Source: Acholeplasmatales bacterium
GTDB taxonomy: Bacteria; Bacillota_I; Bacilli_A; Acholeplasmatales; Anaeroplasmataceae
DNA: 9,810 nucleotides
Direction: 5' to 3'
Assembly: GCA_900770055.1 (NCBI GenBank)
Contig: CAAGJD010000205.1
Location: forward strand, 1-9,810
Shown here: piece by piece, positions 1-7,735 of the stretch
Position numbering within the stretch: position 1 is the stretch's first letter
Layout: every line of letters begins with the position of its first letter
Position numbers and translations under genes: made by a program
The notes under the pieces: model-generated
What the model saw: the letters and a program-made list of their open reading frames with translations, nothing else
What the model was told of the DNA's origin: nothing
Database searches by the model: none

Positions 1-991
1 TACCAATAACCTCTTTAGCATTTTTAGCAAGATATAAGCCTATTGTACCTACACCACAATATGCATCTAATACTGTTTCCTTAAATGAAAGCTTACATGA
101 TTTTAAGACGATATCATACATATTTTTAGCTTGCTGGGTATTAAGTTGAAAGAAAGTAGTTGGAAATATTTTATATTTTATATTGCCTAACACTTCAACA
201 ATAAATTCCTTACCCTCTAAATGATTTGTTTCAGGTCCAAAAATTATACCCTGCTTTTGAGATGTATTAAAGTTTTCGTATACACTTACAACTCCATCAA
301 GGTTAATAACTTTATTAGCTAATTCCTTAATTTTAGGACTCTTATCATGACATACAAAGCATACCATTGCCTCATTATTTGTATTAACTCTTATAACTAA
401 AAACTTTAGTACTCCTCTTGAAAATTTAGGTAAATATGTTGAAATTCCTAGTTCATCTACTATTTGAAGTATTTCCTTGTTAAGCTTATTAATCAATGGA
501 TTTAAAACATTACAATTTTCTACCTCAATTAATTGATTACTTCTAGCTTTTATCATACAAAGCTTAGTTCCTTCTTTATTAGATTTAAAAGGTATTTGTT
601 CTTTATTTCGATAACCAAATTGATTTAAAGAAGGTACTGTTTTTCTTATTTCAAATGATCTAGTGTTAAGTCTAGTGTATCGATTTAATGCTTCAATTAA
701 TATATCTCTTTTATATTCAAGCATAGCCTCATAATTTACATGCATTACTGCACAACCACCACAATCATCATAATAAGGACAAGAGGGCACAATTCGATTT
801 GGTGATGTTTTTTTAATTTCTAAAGACTTGCCAAATGCCATTTTACCATCCATTTTAGTTATTTCTATATTATGACCCTCTCCAGGTAAGGCACCATCGA
901 CAAATATCGCAAGCTTATTATAAAAACCAATACCCTCACCATTAATACCCATTCTTTTTATATCTAAAATAAATTGATCATTTTCCTTCAT
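1..991 (-). CDS. rlmCD: 23S rRNA (uracil-5-)-methyltransferase, RlmCD/RumA type (3' end beyond window)
   Basis: This is a SAM-dependent enzyme of the TrmA/RumA family, which makes 5-methyluridine in 23S rRNA. About 330 residues are visible, with roughly the last quarter missing beyond the left edge. Residues 1-60 look like a TRAM RNA-binding domain (GxNGEGIG, then FVDGALPGE). Cysteines C71, C77, C80 (CPYYDDCGGC) and C160 match the four ligands of the family's [4Fe-4S] cluster. FGYRNK at 125-130 and FFQLNTQQA follow, and SAM motif I (DAYCGVGTIG) starts near residue 309. The catalytic cysteine and base lie in the missing part. The ATG at 991 is 5 nt after the GH43 stop, with AAGGA overlapping that stop, so translation is probably coupled to the upstream gene. 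I cannot tell RlmCD from a single-site RlmD paralogue by sequence alone, so the symbol is tentative while the family is firm. Confidence 0.9.
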   Translation of the reverse strand, partial: MKENDQFILDIKRMGINGEGIGFYNKLAIFVDGALPGEGHNIEITKMDGKMAFGKSLEIKKTSPNRIVPSCPYYDDCGGCAVMHVNYEAMLEYKRDILIEALNRYTRLNTRSFEIRKTVPSLNQFGYRNKEQIPFKSNKEGTKLCMIKARSNQLIEVENCNVLNPLINKLNKEILQIVDELGISTYLPKFSRGVLKFLVIRVNTNNEAMVCFVCHDKSPKIKELANKVINLDGVVSVYENFNTSQKQGIIFGPETNHLEGKEFIVEVLGNIKYKIFPTTFFQLNTQQAKNMYDIVLKSCKLSFKETVLDAYCGVGTIGLYLAKNAKEVIG

Positions 992-996
992 TTTCC

Positions 997-2472
997 TTAG
1001 CACTTCCTTACCTTAAAATAATGGAATTTTGCATTTCCACCATATACTAATCCTTTAGCGTATATTCCAACCTTACCACCAATCCATCTTCCAGGATATG
1101 CAGTATATTTATCCTTAAGCCAATTATTATTAAAACCTAAAATATATTTATTAGGCTCAATATACTTAAGCATAAATTCAATATAATTATTTTTATATTC
1201 TATTTTATATAATTCAACATCATTTTCTTGATTAAATGCACCAGACTTAATCATTAAATAATTAATTCCATTTACTCTTTTGACACAAACATAATTATAC
1301 ATTTGTCCCATATAGCATAGACCGACCTCATCACCATCATTAATTAAATTAATTTCAGCAAATGCTTTAACAGTAAATGTTTTATACATTAATTTAGTTA
1401 AAAATAAATTTGGAGTCAAATTTAGGGCTTTATAAGCAGAATCATTATGATAATAGCAATTTAATAATAAACCATTATCAAGTTTATACCAGCCTTCTTG
1501 CTTATTAGCTGGTGTTTGCCACATAAATGATAATTTATTATCCCTAAAGTTATCTGAAACTGGAATTTTATAATTTGATTTTTTATTTATTAAATAATCA
1601 TGATAATCACAAGGAGTACCACCTAAAAGCTCGTCCTTGATATTTCCACAAATAGGCCAATCATTTATCCACTTAACTGGCTCGAGGTGAACAACCCTAC
1701 CATAACAATTTAAATCCTGAAAATGAATAAAGGCATATTCGTTATTTGGTAAATCAATAAGTGCACCCTGATGAGGTCCATTAATTTTAGAATCATTTTG
1801 AAGCATTACTATTTTTTCTTCATATGGTCCATATACATCTTTAGCTCTTAAGCAAACCTGCCACCCAGTTTTAACACTTCCAGCTGGTGCCATAATATAA
1901 ATATAATCATTTTTAGAATAAAACTTAGGTCCTTCGATTGTTGGTTGAGTATTATGACCATCAAATATTATTTTATAATTCTTTGAAATATTTTCCTTTA
2001 AATCAGATGAAACCTCATATAATCCCAAACAAGAATTAAAGCCTATTCTGCTTTTCGCAAAGCCTACTACTAAGTAGCATTTATCTTTAATCCAAATTGG
2101 ACATGGATCAATGATACCTTTACCCGGAATTAAGCACCAAGGTTTTGTCCAATCACCCTTATTAATATCATCACAAGAGGATACATAAATACCCTCATCT
2201 GGAAATGGAATAATTACATAATATTTTTTATTATGATATCTTATTGCAGGTGCCCAAGCTCCTTCTCCATGATAAACATTTTTAAATCTATCAAAGGGTA
2301 ATTCCTCAAATACATAATTAATTATTTTCCAATCTACTAGGTTTTTACTCTTAAGTACAGGGATCCCCGGAGTATGATTAAAGGATGATGCCACCATATA
2401 GTAGGCATCACCCCTTCTAATTACATCGGGGTCACTATAATCAGATAAAATAATTGGATTATGGTAAATCAT
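997..2472 (-). CDS. Glycoside hydrolase family 43, beta-xylosidase/arabinofuranosidase-like
   Basis: A GH43 enzyme of about 491 residues, expected to hydrolyse xylo-oligosaccharides or arabinosides by inversion. Residues about 1-280 form the five-bladed propeller. Likely catalytic residues are the general base D14 (YSDPDVI), the pKa-modulating D122 (GIIDPCPIW) and the general acid E180 (TIEGPKF). HQG near 234 fits the conserved His of the propeller centre, followed by HFQD and GRVVHLEPVKW, typical of XynB-like members. Residues from about 306 to the end fit the C-terminal beta-sandwich common in GH43 xylosidases. There is no signal peptide, so the enzyme should be cytoplasmic and act on imported oligosaccharides. 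A GTG at 2484 is in frame, but the ATG at 2472 is preferred because AAGGTGG lies about 8 nt upstream. The gene begins about 23 nt after rseP, with no terminator seen. The substrate cannot be read from sequence. Confidence 0.88.
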   Translation of the reverse strand: MIYHNPIILSDYSDPDVIRRGDAYYMVASSFNHTPGIPVLKSKNLVDWKIINYVFEELPFDRFKNVYHGEGAWAPAIRYHNKKYYVIIPFPDEGIYVSSCDDINKGDWTKPWCLIPGKGIIDPCPIWIKDKCYLVVGFAKSRIGFNSCLGLYEVSSDLKENISKNYKIIFDGHNTQPTIEGPKFYSKNDYIYIMAPAGSVKTGWQVCLRAKDVYGPYEEKIVMLQNDSKINGPHQGALIDLPNNEYAFIHFQDLNCYGRVVHLEPVKWINDWPICGNIKDELLGGTPCDYHDYLINKKSNYKIPVSDNFRDNKLSFMWQTPANKQEGWYKLDNGLLLNCYYHNDSAYKALNLTPNLFLTKLMYKTFTVKAFAEINLINDGDEVGLCYMGQMYNYVCVKRVNGINYLMIKSGAFNQENDVELYKIEYKNNYIEFMLKYIEPNKYILGFNNNWLKDKYTAYPGRWIGGKVGIYAKGLVYGGNAKFHYFKVRKC

Positions 2473-2495
2473 ATAATCACCCACCTTAAAAGCTA

Positions 2496-4163
2496 TTAAA
2501 ATAATCTTAATATATCATTAAATGTAACATAAACAAAGAATATCATTAATAGAATAAAGAATACATTATTAATAATCGTCTCAACCTTTTTAGAAGGCTT
2601 TTTCTTTGTTATAAGCTCGTATAATAAGAACATCAATCTTCCACCATCTAAAGCTGGAATAGGAAGTAAATTCATTACACCAATATTTACTGAAAGTAAT
2701 GCACAGAATGCAAGAAGTGGTAATAAACCTGCCGCGATATACATTTCAATCATAGAGAAAATTCCAACAAAGCTTGATAAATCACTAACACCAACCTGTC
2801 TTACATCACTCGGTGCAATAAGTAGCTTTAAAGTTCTAAAAATCAAAGTAAAATCACTCCAAAATGATTTACCAGCGCTTGCAATACATCCGAATAAATC
2901 AAAATGCATTGTAGGAGAAACACCTATCATTTGTGTTATTTTTTCAATTCTTTGATTTTCTAAAACCTCATTTGTATATGGCTCAATAATCTTACATTCC
3001 TCTAAAGGAACAAGTGTATAAGAATCGTTTACTTTATCATATGAATAATATTCAAATTGAATATCAGCAATATTAACACCCTTAAATATTTCAATAAGTC
3101 TACTCCAGGAAGTAATATCTTCTTCAATATCTGGTGTTGCATCTCTAAAGTCTACCTTAACTTTAGTTAGAATATCTCCATTTTTAATATTGCCTTCACT
3201 ACCCTTATATCTTATAGCAACATTACCAACCTCAAGACCCTGAGCCTCATAGCCTTTTACATCGATAAGCTTAAAATTATTTGCTTGAATGTTTGATAAG
3301 CCTATTGAAGCGATATATGTATATGTTTCCATAGTGAAGCTTTTTTCTTCACCATTTCTATTAACCACTACTGTAATTTCGGTTTCATTATTTTCATAAA
3401 CACTATCTAAAGCACTAGAAAATTCACTCCAGCTTGAAACACTAACATTATTTACAGAGGTAATAATATCACCTGCCATTAGATTATTCTCGGCTGGATA
3501 TAAATGAGATACTTCCCCAATTTTAGCTGATCCTAAATTAGGAACTCCTGTTGCGAATGCTACAATTAAATAAATTAATATAGCTAAAACAAAATTCATT
3601 ACAGGTCCTGCAACAATTGATAAGAATCTATTTAAAATAGGCTTTGAATCAAAGCATCTATCATAAGGAGTAATCTGTAATCTTTGTTTTTTTTCAAATA
3701 CGTAAAAGGCATCCTTTTTAACAGGATAATAATGATTTAAAACTCCCTCCTCTATTGTAATAAATAGCGGGCTATCATTCATACCTAATAGGTCAAAATC
3801 AACAACCTTTCCTCTTACATGACATTCCTTATTATCATCTAATATTATTTCTGAAATTGCACCATCCTCAAGATTAATTCCAATTTCAGAATCAATTTTT
3901 ATAACACTATCTACAACATCCTCACCTGCCATAGATACAAATCCACCAATAGGTATAGCTCTTATACAAAATCTTGTTTCTCCAAATTTCTTTTGGTAGA
4001 TAACAGGACCCATACCTATTGAAAATTCATGACATAAAATTCCTGCCTTTTTAGCAAAAAAGAAATGTCCACCCTCATGAACTAAAATTATTAAGCCTAT
4101 TACTAATATAAAGGCTATAATACTAATAATTACTAAAGGTATTCCACTTAATCCTAAAAACAT
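2496..4163 (-). CDS. rseP: Site-2 intramembrane zinc metalloprotease, RseP/RasP family
   Basis: A membrane-embedded protease that cuts substrates such as anti-sigma factors and signal-peptide remnants within the bilayer. A first hydrophobic helix (about 9-28) runs into the HExxH zinc site HEGGH at 29-33. The second half of the active site is NLLPIPALDGG at 498-508, with Asp506 as the likely third zinc ligand. Membrane segments are also clear at about 184-206, 470-495 and 531-550. The approximately 100-residue segment after GGFVSMAGED resembles the insertion of Bacillus RasP. Residues about 213-280 form a PDZ domain, and 310-390 look like a second, diverged PDZ-like copy (GDIITSVNNV versus GDILTKVKVD). 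At 555 residues it is well above the roughly 420-450 usual for the family. It starts 2 nt after the dxr stop with a GGAG about 11 nt upstream, implying coupled expression. Confidence 0.95.
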   Translation of the reverse strand: MFLGLSGIPLVIISIIAFILVIGLIILVHEGGHFFFAKKAGILCHEFSIGMGPVIYQKKFGETRFCIRAIPIGGFVSMAGEDVVDSVIKIDSEIGINLEDGAISEIILDDNKECHVRGKVVDFDLLGMNDSPLFITIEEGVLNHYYPVKKDAFYVFEKKQRLQITPYDRCFDSKPILNRFLSIVAGPVMNFVLAILIYLIVAFATGVPNLGSAKIGEVSHLYPAENNLMAGDIITSVNNVSVSSWSEFSSALDSVYENNETEITVVVNRNGEEKSFTMETYTYIASIGLSNIQANNFKLIDVKGYEAQGLEVGNVAIRYKGSEGNIKNGDILTKVKVDFRDATPDIEEDITSWSRLIEIFKGVNIADIQFEYYSYDKVNDSYTLVPLEECKIIEPYTNEVLENQRIEKITQMIGVSPTMHFDLFGCIASAGKSFWSDFTLIFRTLKLLIAPSDVRQVGVSDLSSFVGIFSMIEMYIAAGLLPLLAFCALLSVNIGVMNLLPIPALDGGRLMFLLYELITKKKPSKKVETIINNVFFILLMIFFVYVTFNDILRLF

Positions 4164-4165
4164 AA

Positions 4166-5305
4166 TTATTCAGCTCCATACATTCTCAAAATTTTTAAAA
4201 TTATCTCTCCACTTAATTTTATAACATTATCTAAATTATATTCAATTTTAGCGTATTTTGGATCAGTTATCTCCCTATATATTATATCCTCTATCTCTAA
4301 AAATTGAATTTTTCCATCTAAAAATAATTTAACTGCTGCTTCATTACTTGCGTTAAGCACTGCAAGATATACTCCACCCTTTTTAGCTGCTAAATAAGCA
4401 TAAGAAAGACATGGATATCTATTTGTTGATAGTTCTTCAAAATGAAGAGTACCTAACAATTTTAAAGACTCACCAGTTATAGTTTCATGGCTTGGATATC
4501 TTAAAGCATAGGCAATAGGTATATGCATATCAGCATTTCCAAGCTGAGCCTTTATAGAACCATCCTTAAATTCTACTAAGGAATGAACTATACTTTCCTT
4601 ATGGAGGATAGTTGTAATATTTTCATAATCAATATCAAATAGATAATGAGCCTCAATAACCTCAAAGCCCTTATTCATCATTGTAGCACTATCTATTGTA
4701 ATTTTTGGTCCCATTTTCCAATTTGGATGAGCTAAAGCCATTTCCTTAGTTACGTTTTTTAATTCGTCTCTAGTTTTATCTCTAAAAGAGCCTCCACTTG
4801 CAGTTATTATTAATTTATTTATATAAGATGGGCTTTCTCCTCTTAAGCATTGTAATATTGCAGAATGCTCAGAATCTATTGGAAGAAGTGTAACCCCATA
4901 TTCTTTAATCATCGAATTAATAATATCTCCTGCAACAACAAGAGTCTCTTTATTTGCAAGTAAAATATTTTTCCTAGCCTTAATTGCTTCAACTGTTGGT
5001 ATAAGTCCTGAAATTCCAACTAACGCATTTAAGAAATATTCATTTTCATAATTTGAATAGCTTGCCAAAAAGCGTAAGCCTTCATCTCCATAAACTATCC
5101 TTGGATTATATGATAGCTTAATACCATTAGGATATCTAAAGCAAACAATTTGAGGTTTAAATTCTTCTATTATTTTTATAGCTTTATTTAAATCTTTTCC
5201 AACTGACATACCAATGATTTTAAATTCATCAGGATATGCTCTAATAATATCTAATGATTGAGTTCCTATTGAGCCACATGCTCCAGCAATATAGATGTGT
5301 TTCAT
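4166..5305 (-). CDS. dxr: 1-deoxy-D-xylulose 5-phosphate reductoisomerase
   Basis: Converts 1-deoxy-D-xylulose 5-phosphate to 2-C-methyl-D-erythritol 4-phosphate with NADPH, the first committed step of the MEP isoprenoid pathway in the cytoplasm. Its length of 379 residues is normal. The N-terminal NADPH-binding loop is GACGSIG at 8-14, where most homologues have G-x-TGSIG, so Cys replaces Thr. LANKETLV is at 116-123. The likely metal ligands are D144 and E146 in PIDSEHSA and E215 in MNKGFE. The flexible-loop region AHPNWKMGPKITIDSATMMNKG is well conserved (positions about 192-213). It starts 10 nt after the cdsA stop with a weak AGGT site overlapping that stop, and ends 2 nt before rseP. cdsA-dxr-rseP is a common Bacillota order. 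The product feeds undecaprenyl phosphate synthesis, which fits the envelope theme of this unit. Confidence 0.97.
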   Translation of the reverse strand: MKHIYIAGACGSIGTQSLDIIRAYPDEFKIIGMSVGKDLNKAIKIIEEFKPQIVCFRYPNGIKLSYNPRIVYGDEGLRFLASYSNYENEYFLNALVGISGLIPTVEAIKARKNILLANKETLVVAGDIINSMIKEYGVTLLPIDSEHSAILQCLRGESPSYINKLIITASGGSFRDKTRDELKNVTKEMALAHPNWKMGPKITIDSATMMNKGFEVIEAHYLFDIDYENITTILHKESIVHSLVEFKDGSIKAQLGNADMHIPIAYALRYPSHETITGESLKLLGTLHFEELSTNRYPCLSYAYLAAKKGGVYLAVLNASNEAAVKLFLDGKIQFLEIEDIIYREITDPKYAKIEYNLDNVIKLSGEIILKILRMYGAE

Positions 5306-5315
5306 ATTGCTTTAC

Positions 5316-6248
5316 CTACGAAAATAAATTATATTCAACCATAATATATAGTAAGAATATAGCTGATGCAAATAATGTTGAATCAAATCTATCTAGAACA
5401 CCACCATGGCCTGGGAAGATATTTGAATAATCCTTAATTCCATATGTTCTTTTAAGCTTTGATGCTACTAAATCACCAATTTGAGAACAAATTGATAACA
5501 ATAATGTTAATAATAAAACACATGACACTTTACCTAGTGGAGTAAATTCACTATAGTTAAATACACCATTAAAGAATTCTATTTTAGCACCTAATTTTAG
5601 TCCTGATGCAAGCTTTGGATATAAGAAGATAAATATACTTCCTATAATTATTGCAATTGTTGTACCACCTATTGCACCTTCCCATGTTTTTTTAGGAGAT
5701 ATTGCTGGTGCCATTTTATGCTTACCTAAGGTCAAACCAAATACTAACGCAAAAATATCAGTAGATAGACTAACTAATAATAGATAAATAACGAATCTTA
5801 CACCATAATATCTTAATATTGTGAATGCAGCAATACATACACCAACATAAATAATTGCAATAAATAGTTTTCCTAAATCTGATGTTTCAAAATTTGGAAC
5901 AAAGATAAGACAAGCCATTAATGCTATTAGCACACTTAATAATATTAATGTAGGTTCGAAAATTTTATTTATTCTAATGCTTTCTAAAAATTGACAAATC
6001 AAAGAATTTCTACAGATATCAAATGAGTTTACAATAGAAAAATATAACATCATAGTTAACACTATAGTTAAAATTTTTACAGGTATTGGAATTTTCTTTT
6101 CTTTATCATACATATTTAGAAGTTCAATTGTTGCGATTACAGTAAATAACATTAATATTATTTCAAACACAGGAAGTAGTGCAGGAACTAGCACCGATGG
6201 AATTAATATCACTGCAAGAATAATAGCTGTAATAATCCTCTTTTTCAT
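5316..6248 (-). CDS. cdsA: Phosphatidate cytidylyltransferase (CDP-diacylglycerol synthase)
   Basis: Integral membrane enzyme making CDP-diacylglycerol from phosphatidate and CTP, the branch point for phosphatidylglycerol and cardiolipin. The protein is 310 residues, mostly hydrophobic helices. It has SPKKTWEG at 184-191 and a full CdsA signature at about 263-289 (SKLKR, KD, FPGHGGVLDRFD) carrying the conserved Asp/Lys residues. The frame is open further up to an ATG at 6308. I chose the ATG at 6248 because AGAGG lies 5 nt upstream, the protein then begins MKKRIITAII as family members do, and the predicted transcription start falls near 6308, which would make the longer form leaderless. It is the first gene of the unit behind the promoter at 6315-6343. 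The uppS that usually precedes cdsA is absent here. Confidence 0.95.
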   Translation of the reverse strand: MKKRIITAIILAVILIPSVLVPALLPVFEIILMLFTVIATIELLNMYDKEKKIPIPVKILTIVLTMMLYFSIVNSFDICRNSLICQFLESIRINKIFEPTLILLSVLIALMACLIFVPNFETSDLGKLFIAIIYVGVCIAAFTILRYYGVRFVIYLLLVSLSTDIFALVFGLTLGKHKMAPAISPKKTWEGAIGGTTIAIIIGSIFIFLYPKLASGLKLGAKIEFFNGVFNYSEFTPLGKVSCVLLLTLLLSICSQIGDLVASKLKRTYGIKDYSNIFPGHGGVLDRFDSTLFASAIFLLYIMVEYNLFS

Positions 6249-6314
6249 AAATACCTCTATTTCCATAATTATCTTAATAATTATTATTTGCTTAAAATGC
6301 AAAATCATATGTTA

Positions 6315-6343
6315 ATTATAGCATTTTATAAAATAAAAATCTA
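6315..6343 (-). promoter_or_regulatory. Predicted sigma-A promoter for cdsA-dxr-rseP-GH43-rlmCD
   Basis: The minus strand reads TGCTATAAT, a consensus -10 hexamer (6315-6320) with the TGn extension. At a 17-nt spacing the -35 position is TAGATT (6338-6343), only 3 of 6 matches, so recognition would rest on the extended -10. The start point would be about 6308, giving a leader of about 60 nt to the chosen cdsA ATG. The -35 lies inside the 3' arm of the frr terminator, so the two signals are interlocked. This is prediction from motif match only. Confidence 0.6.
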
Positions 6344-6379
6344 GCATATTAGTCACATTGACCATAATATGCTAGATTT
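6331..6379 (-). terminator. Intrinsic terminator after frr
   Basis: Arms at 6365-6379 and 6337-6351 are a perfect 15-bp inverted repeat (AAATCTAGCATATTA and its complement). Inside the loop a further 4 bp (GTCA/TGAC) can pair with a 2-nt bulge. On the minus strand the stem is followed by a T-rich run (TTTTTATTTT counting the end of the stem). It lies 22 nt after the frr stop. The stem is AT-rich, so termination may be partial. It could also act on any opposing transcript, although the U-tract is poorer on that side. Confidence 0.8.
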
Positions 6380-6401
6380 CTTTTAAATAGTAGTAAAATT
6401 A

Positions 6402-6953
6402 CTAAATACTCATTAAATCCTTGTTCTTAATTTCAGTGATAGAAACGATTTTTGCAATCTTTTCATCAGTTAGTTTTTGAACATCCTCAAGTGTTGACTT
6501 TTCGTCATCCTCTGGTAAATCAAGCTTCTTGATATCATCATTTAATTCTCTACGAACGTTTCTAATTGCAACCTTTGCAGTCTCTTCCATTTTTCCTACC
6601 TGCTTAACAAGCTCTCTACGACGCTCTTCTGTCATCTTAGGTAAAATTAATCTGATACCATTGCCATCATTTTGAGGAGTTAATCCTAAAGGTGATGCAA
6701 AAATAGCAGTTTCAATTGTTTTTAAAGATGATTTATCATAAGGCTTAATATAAAGCTGATTAGCCTCAGGAATAGAAATAGATGAAATTTGCTTAACTGG
6801 TGTTGTAACTCCATAATAGTCAATTAAAATTGAATCTAAAAGTGATGCATTAGCACGACCAGTTCTTACAGTAGATAATTCTCTTTCGTATGCAGCGATT
6901 GCTTTATCCATTTTTTCTTCGCCCTCTAAAAGGACCATTTCTAATTCTTCCAT
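6402..6953 (-). CDS. frr: Ribosome recycling factor
   Basis: Ribosome recycling factor, which with EF-G splits post-termination ribosomes in the cytoplasm. The 183-residue length matches the family (about 185). The N-terminal helix leads to the signature RTGRANASLLD (about 31-41), then the beta/alpha domain with VTTPVKQISSISIPE and LYIKPYDKS. The long C-terminal helices contain LPKMTEERRRELVK and the conserved basic stretch AIRNVRRELND. The ATG at 6953 has AGGAGG 8 nt upstream. The gap from the pyrH stop is 17 nt, so pyrH and frr are co-transcribed, as is standard in Bacillota. A terminator follows closely, so this gene ends its transcription segment. Confidence 0.98.
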   Translation of the reverse strand: MEELEMVLLEGEEKMDKAIAAYERELSTVRTGRANASLLDSILIDYYGVTTPVKQISSISIPEANQLYIKPYDKSSLKTIETAIFASPLGLTPQNDGNGIRLILPKMTEERRRELVKQVGKMEETAKVAIRNVRRELNDDIKKLDLPEDDEKSTLEDVQKLTDEKIAKIVSITEIKNKDLMSI

Positions 6954-6970
6954 TTTTATTTCCTCCTAAT

Positions 6971-7675
6971 CTATTTTACTAAGGTACCTATCTTTTCGCC
7001 CTTAACGGCCTTAACGATATTACCATTTTCACTCATGTTAAATACTATTAGCTTCATGCCATTATCTCTACATAAGGATGCAGCTGTAGAATCCATAACC
7101 TGTAGCTCTTTAGCTAAAATTTCTGAGAATGTTAATTCCTCATAAAGCTTGGCATTTGGGTTATTTTTTGGATCAGAATCATATACTCCTTCAGTATGAT
7201 TCTTAGCCATCAATACAACCTCAGCCTCAATTTCTGTAGCTCTTAAGACACAAGCAGTATCTGTTGAAAAATAAGGAGAACCTAATCCACCAACAAAAAT
7301 ACATACTCTACCCTTTTCTAAATGTCTAATTGCTCTTCTTCTAATATATGGCTCAGCTACTTGATTAATTGGTAATGCTGTCATACACCTTGTAGGTACA
7401 CCAATGTTTTCAAGTGCATCCTGAATGGCAAGTCCATTCATAATAGTAGCAAGCATACCCATATAATCTGCTTGAGCTCTATCCATACCTAAGCTTTCAG
7501 CAGTTTTGCCACGCCAAATATTACCTCCACCAACTACAATACCTATTTCAACACCTAAATCATGTGCATCCTTGATTTGCATTGCAATAGATTTTACAGT
7601 TTGTGGATGAATTCCAGATGTTGTTTCACCTTTTAAAGCCTCTCCGCTAAGCTTTAATAAAATACGCTTATACAT
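6971..7675 (-). CDS. pyrH: Uridylate kinase (UMP kinase)
   Basis: Phosphorylates UMP to UDP with ATP in the cytoplasm; the bacterial enzyme is a homohexamer of the amino-acid-kinase fold. The protein is 234 residues, of normal length. Motifs are YKRILLKLSGEAL at the N-terminus, the phosphate-binding GGGNIWRG at 49-56, MDRAQADYMGMLAT, and the uridylate-binding loop GGLGSPYFSTDTA at about 129-141. Most homologues have GTGNP in that loop, so Leu and Ser here are mild deviations. An in-frame ATG at 7681 abuts AGGAGG with no spacing. The ATG at 7675 has the proper 6-nt spacing and yields the usual MYKR start, so I chose it. A strong terminator lies between tsf and this gene, and I could not find a convincing promoter in the remaining gap, so expression probably depends on read-through. 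Confidence 0.97.
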   Translation of the reverse strand: MYKRILLKLSGEALKGETTSGIHPQTVKSIAMQIKDAHDLGVEIGIVVGGGNIWRGKTAESLGMDRAQADYMGMLATIMNGLAIQDALENIGVPTRCMTALPINQVAEPYIRRRAIRHLEKGRVCIFVGGLGSPYFSTDTACVLRATEIEAEVVLMAKNHTEGVYDSDPKNNPNAKLYEELTFSEILAKELQVMDSTAASLCRDNGMKLIVFNMSENGNIVKAVKGEKIGTLVK

Positions 7676-7697
7676 AAACATCCTCCTATTATTTTTG

Positions 7698-7728
7698 AAA
7701 AAAGGGGAATAATTATGCGTTATTCCCC
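7698..7728 (-). terminator. Intrinsic terminator/attenuator between tsf and pyrH
   Basis: A perfect 9-bp stem, GGGGAATAA (7720-7728) with its complement (7704-7712), encloses a 7-nt loop and is followed on the minus strand by six T (7698-7703). It begins 8 nt after the tsf stop. The four G-C pairs plus U-tract make it a textbook intrinsic terminator. It probably lowers pyrH-frr output relative to rpsB-tsf rather than ending the unit entirely, because only about 22 nt remain before the pyrH start. Confidence 0.9.
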
Positions 7729-7735
7729 CAATATT

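Noticed and set aside
2473..2484. GTG start for the GH43 gene four codons upstream
   Set aside because: The GTG overlaps the AAGGTGG ribosome binding site itself, and the ATG at 2472 is correctly spaced from it.
6249..6308. A 20-residue N-terminal extension of CdsA from the ATG at 6308
   Set aside because: No ribosome binding site there, the predicted transcription start coincides with it, and the ATG at 6248 has AGAGG and the family-like MKKR start.
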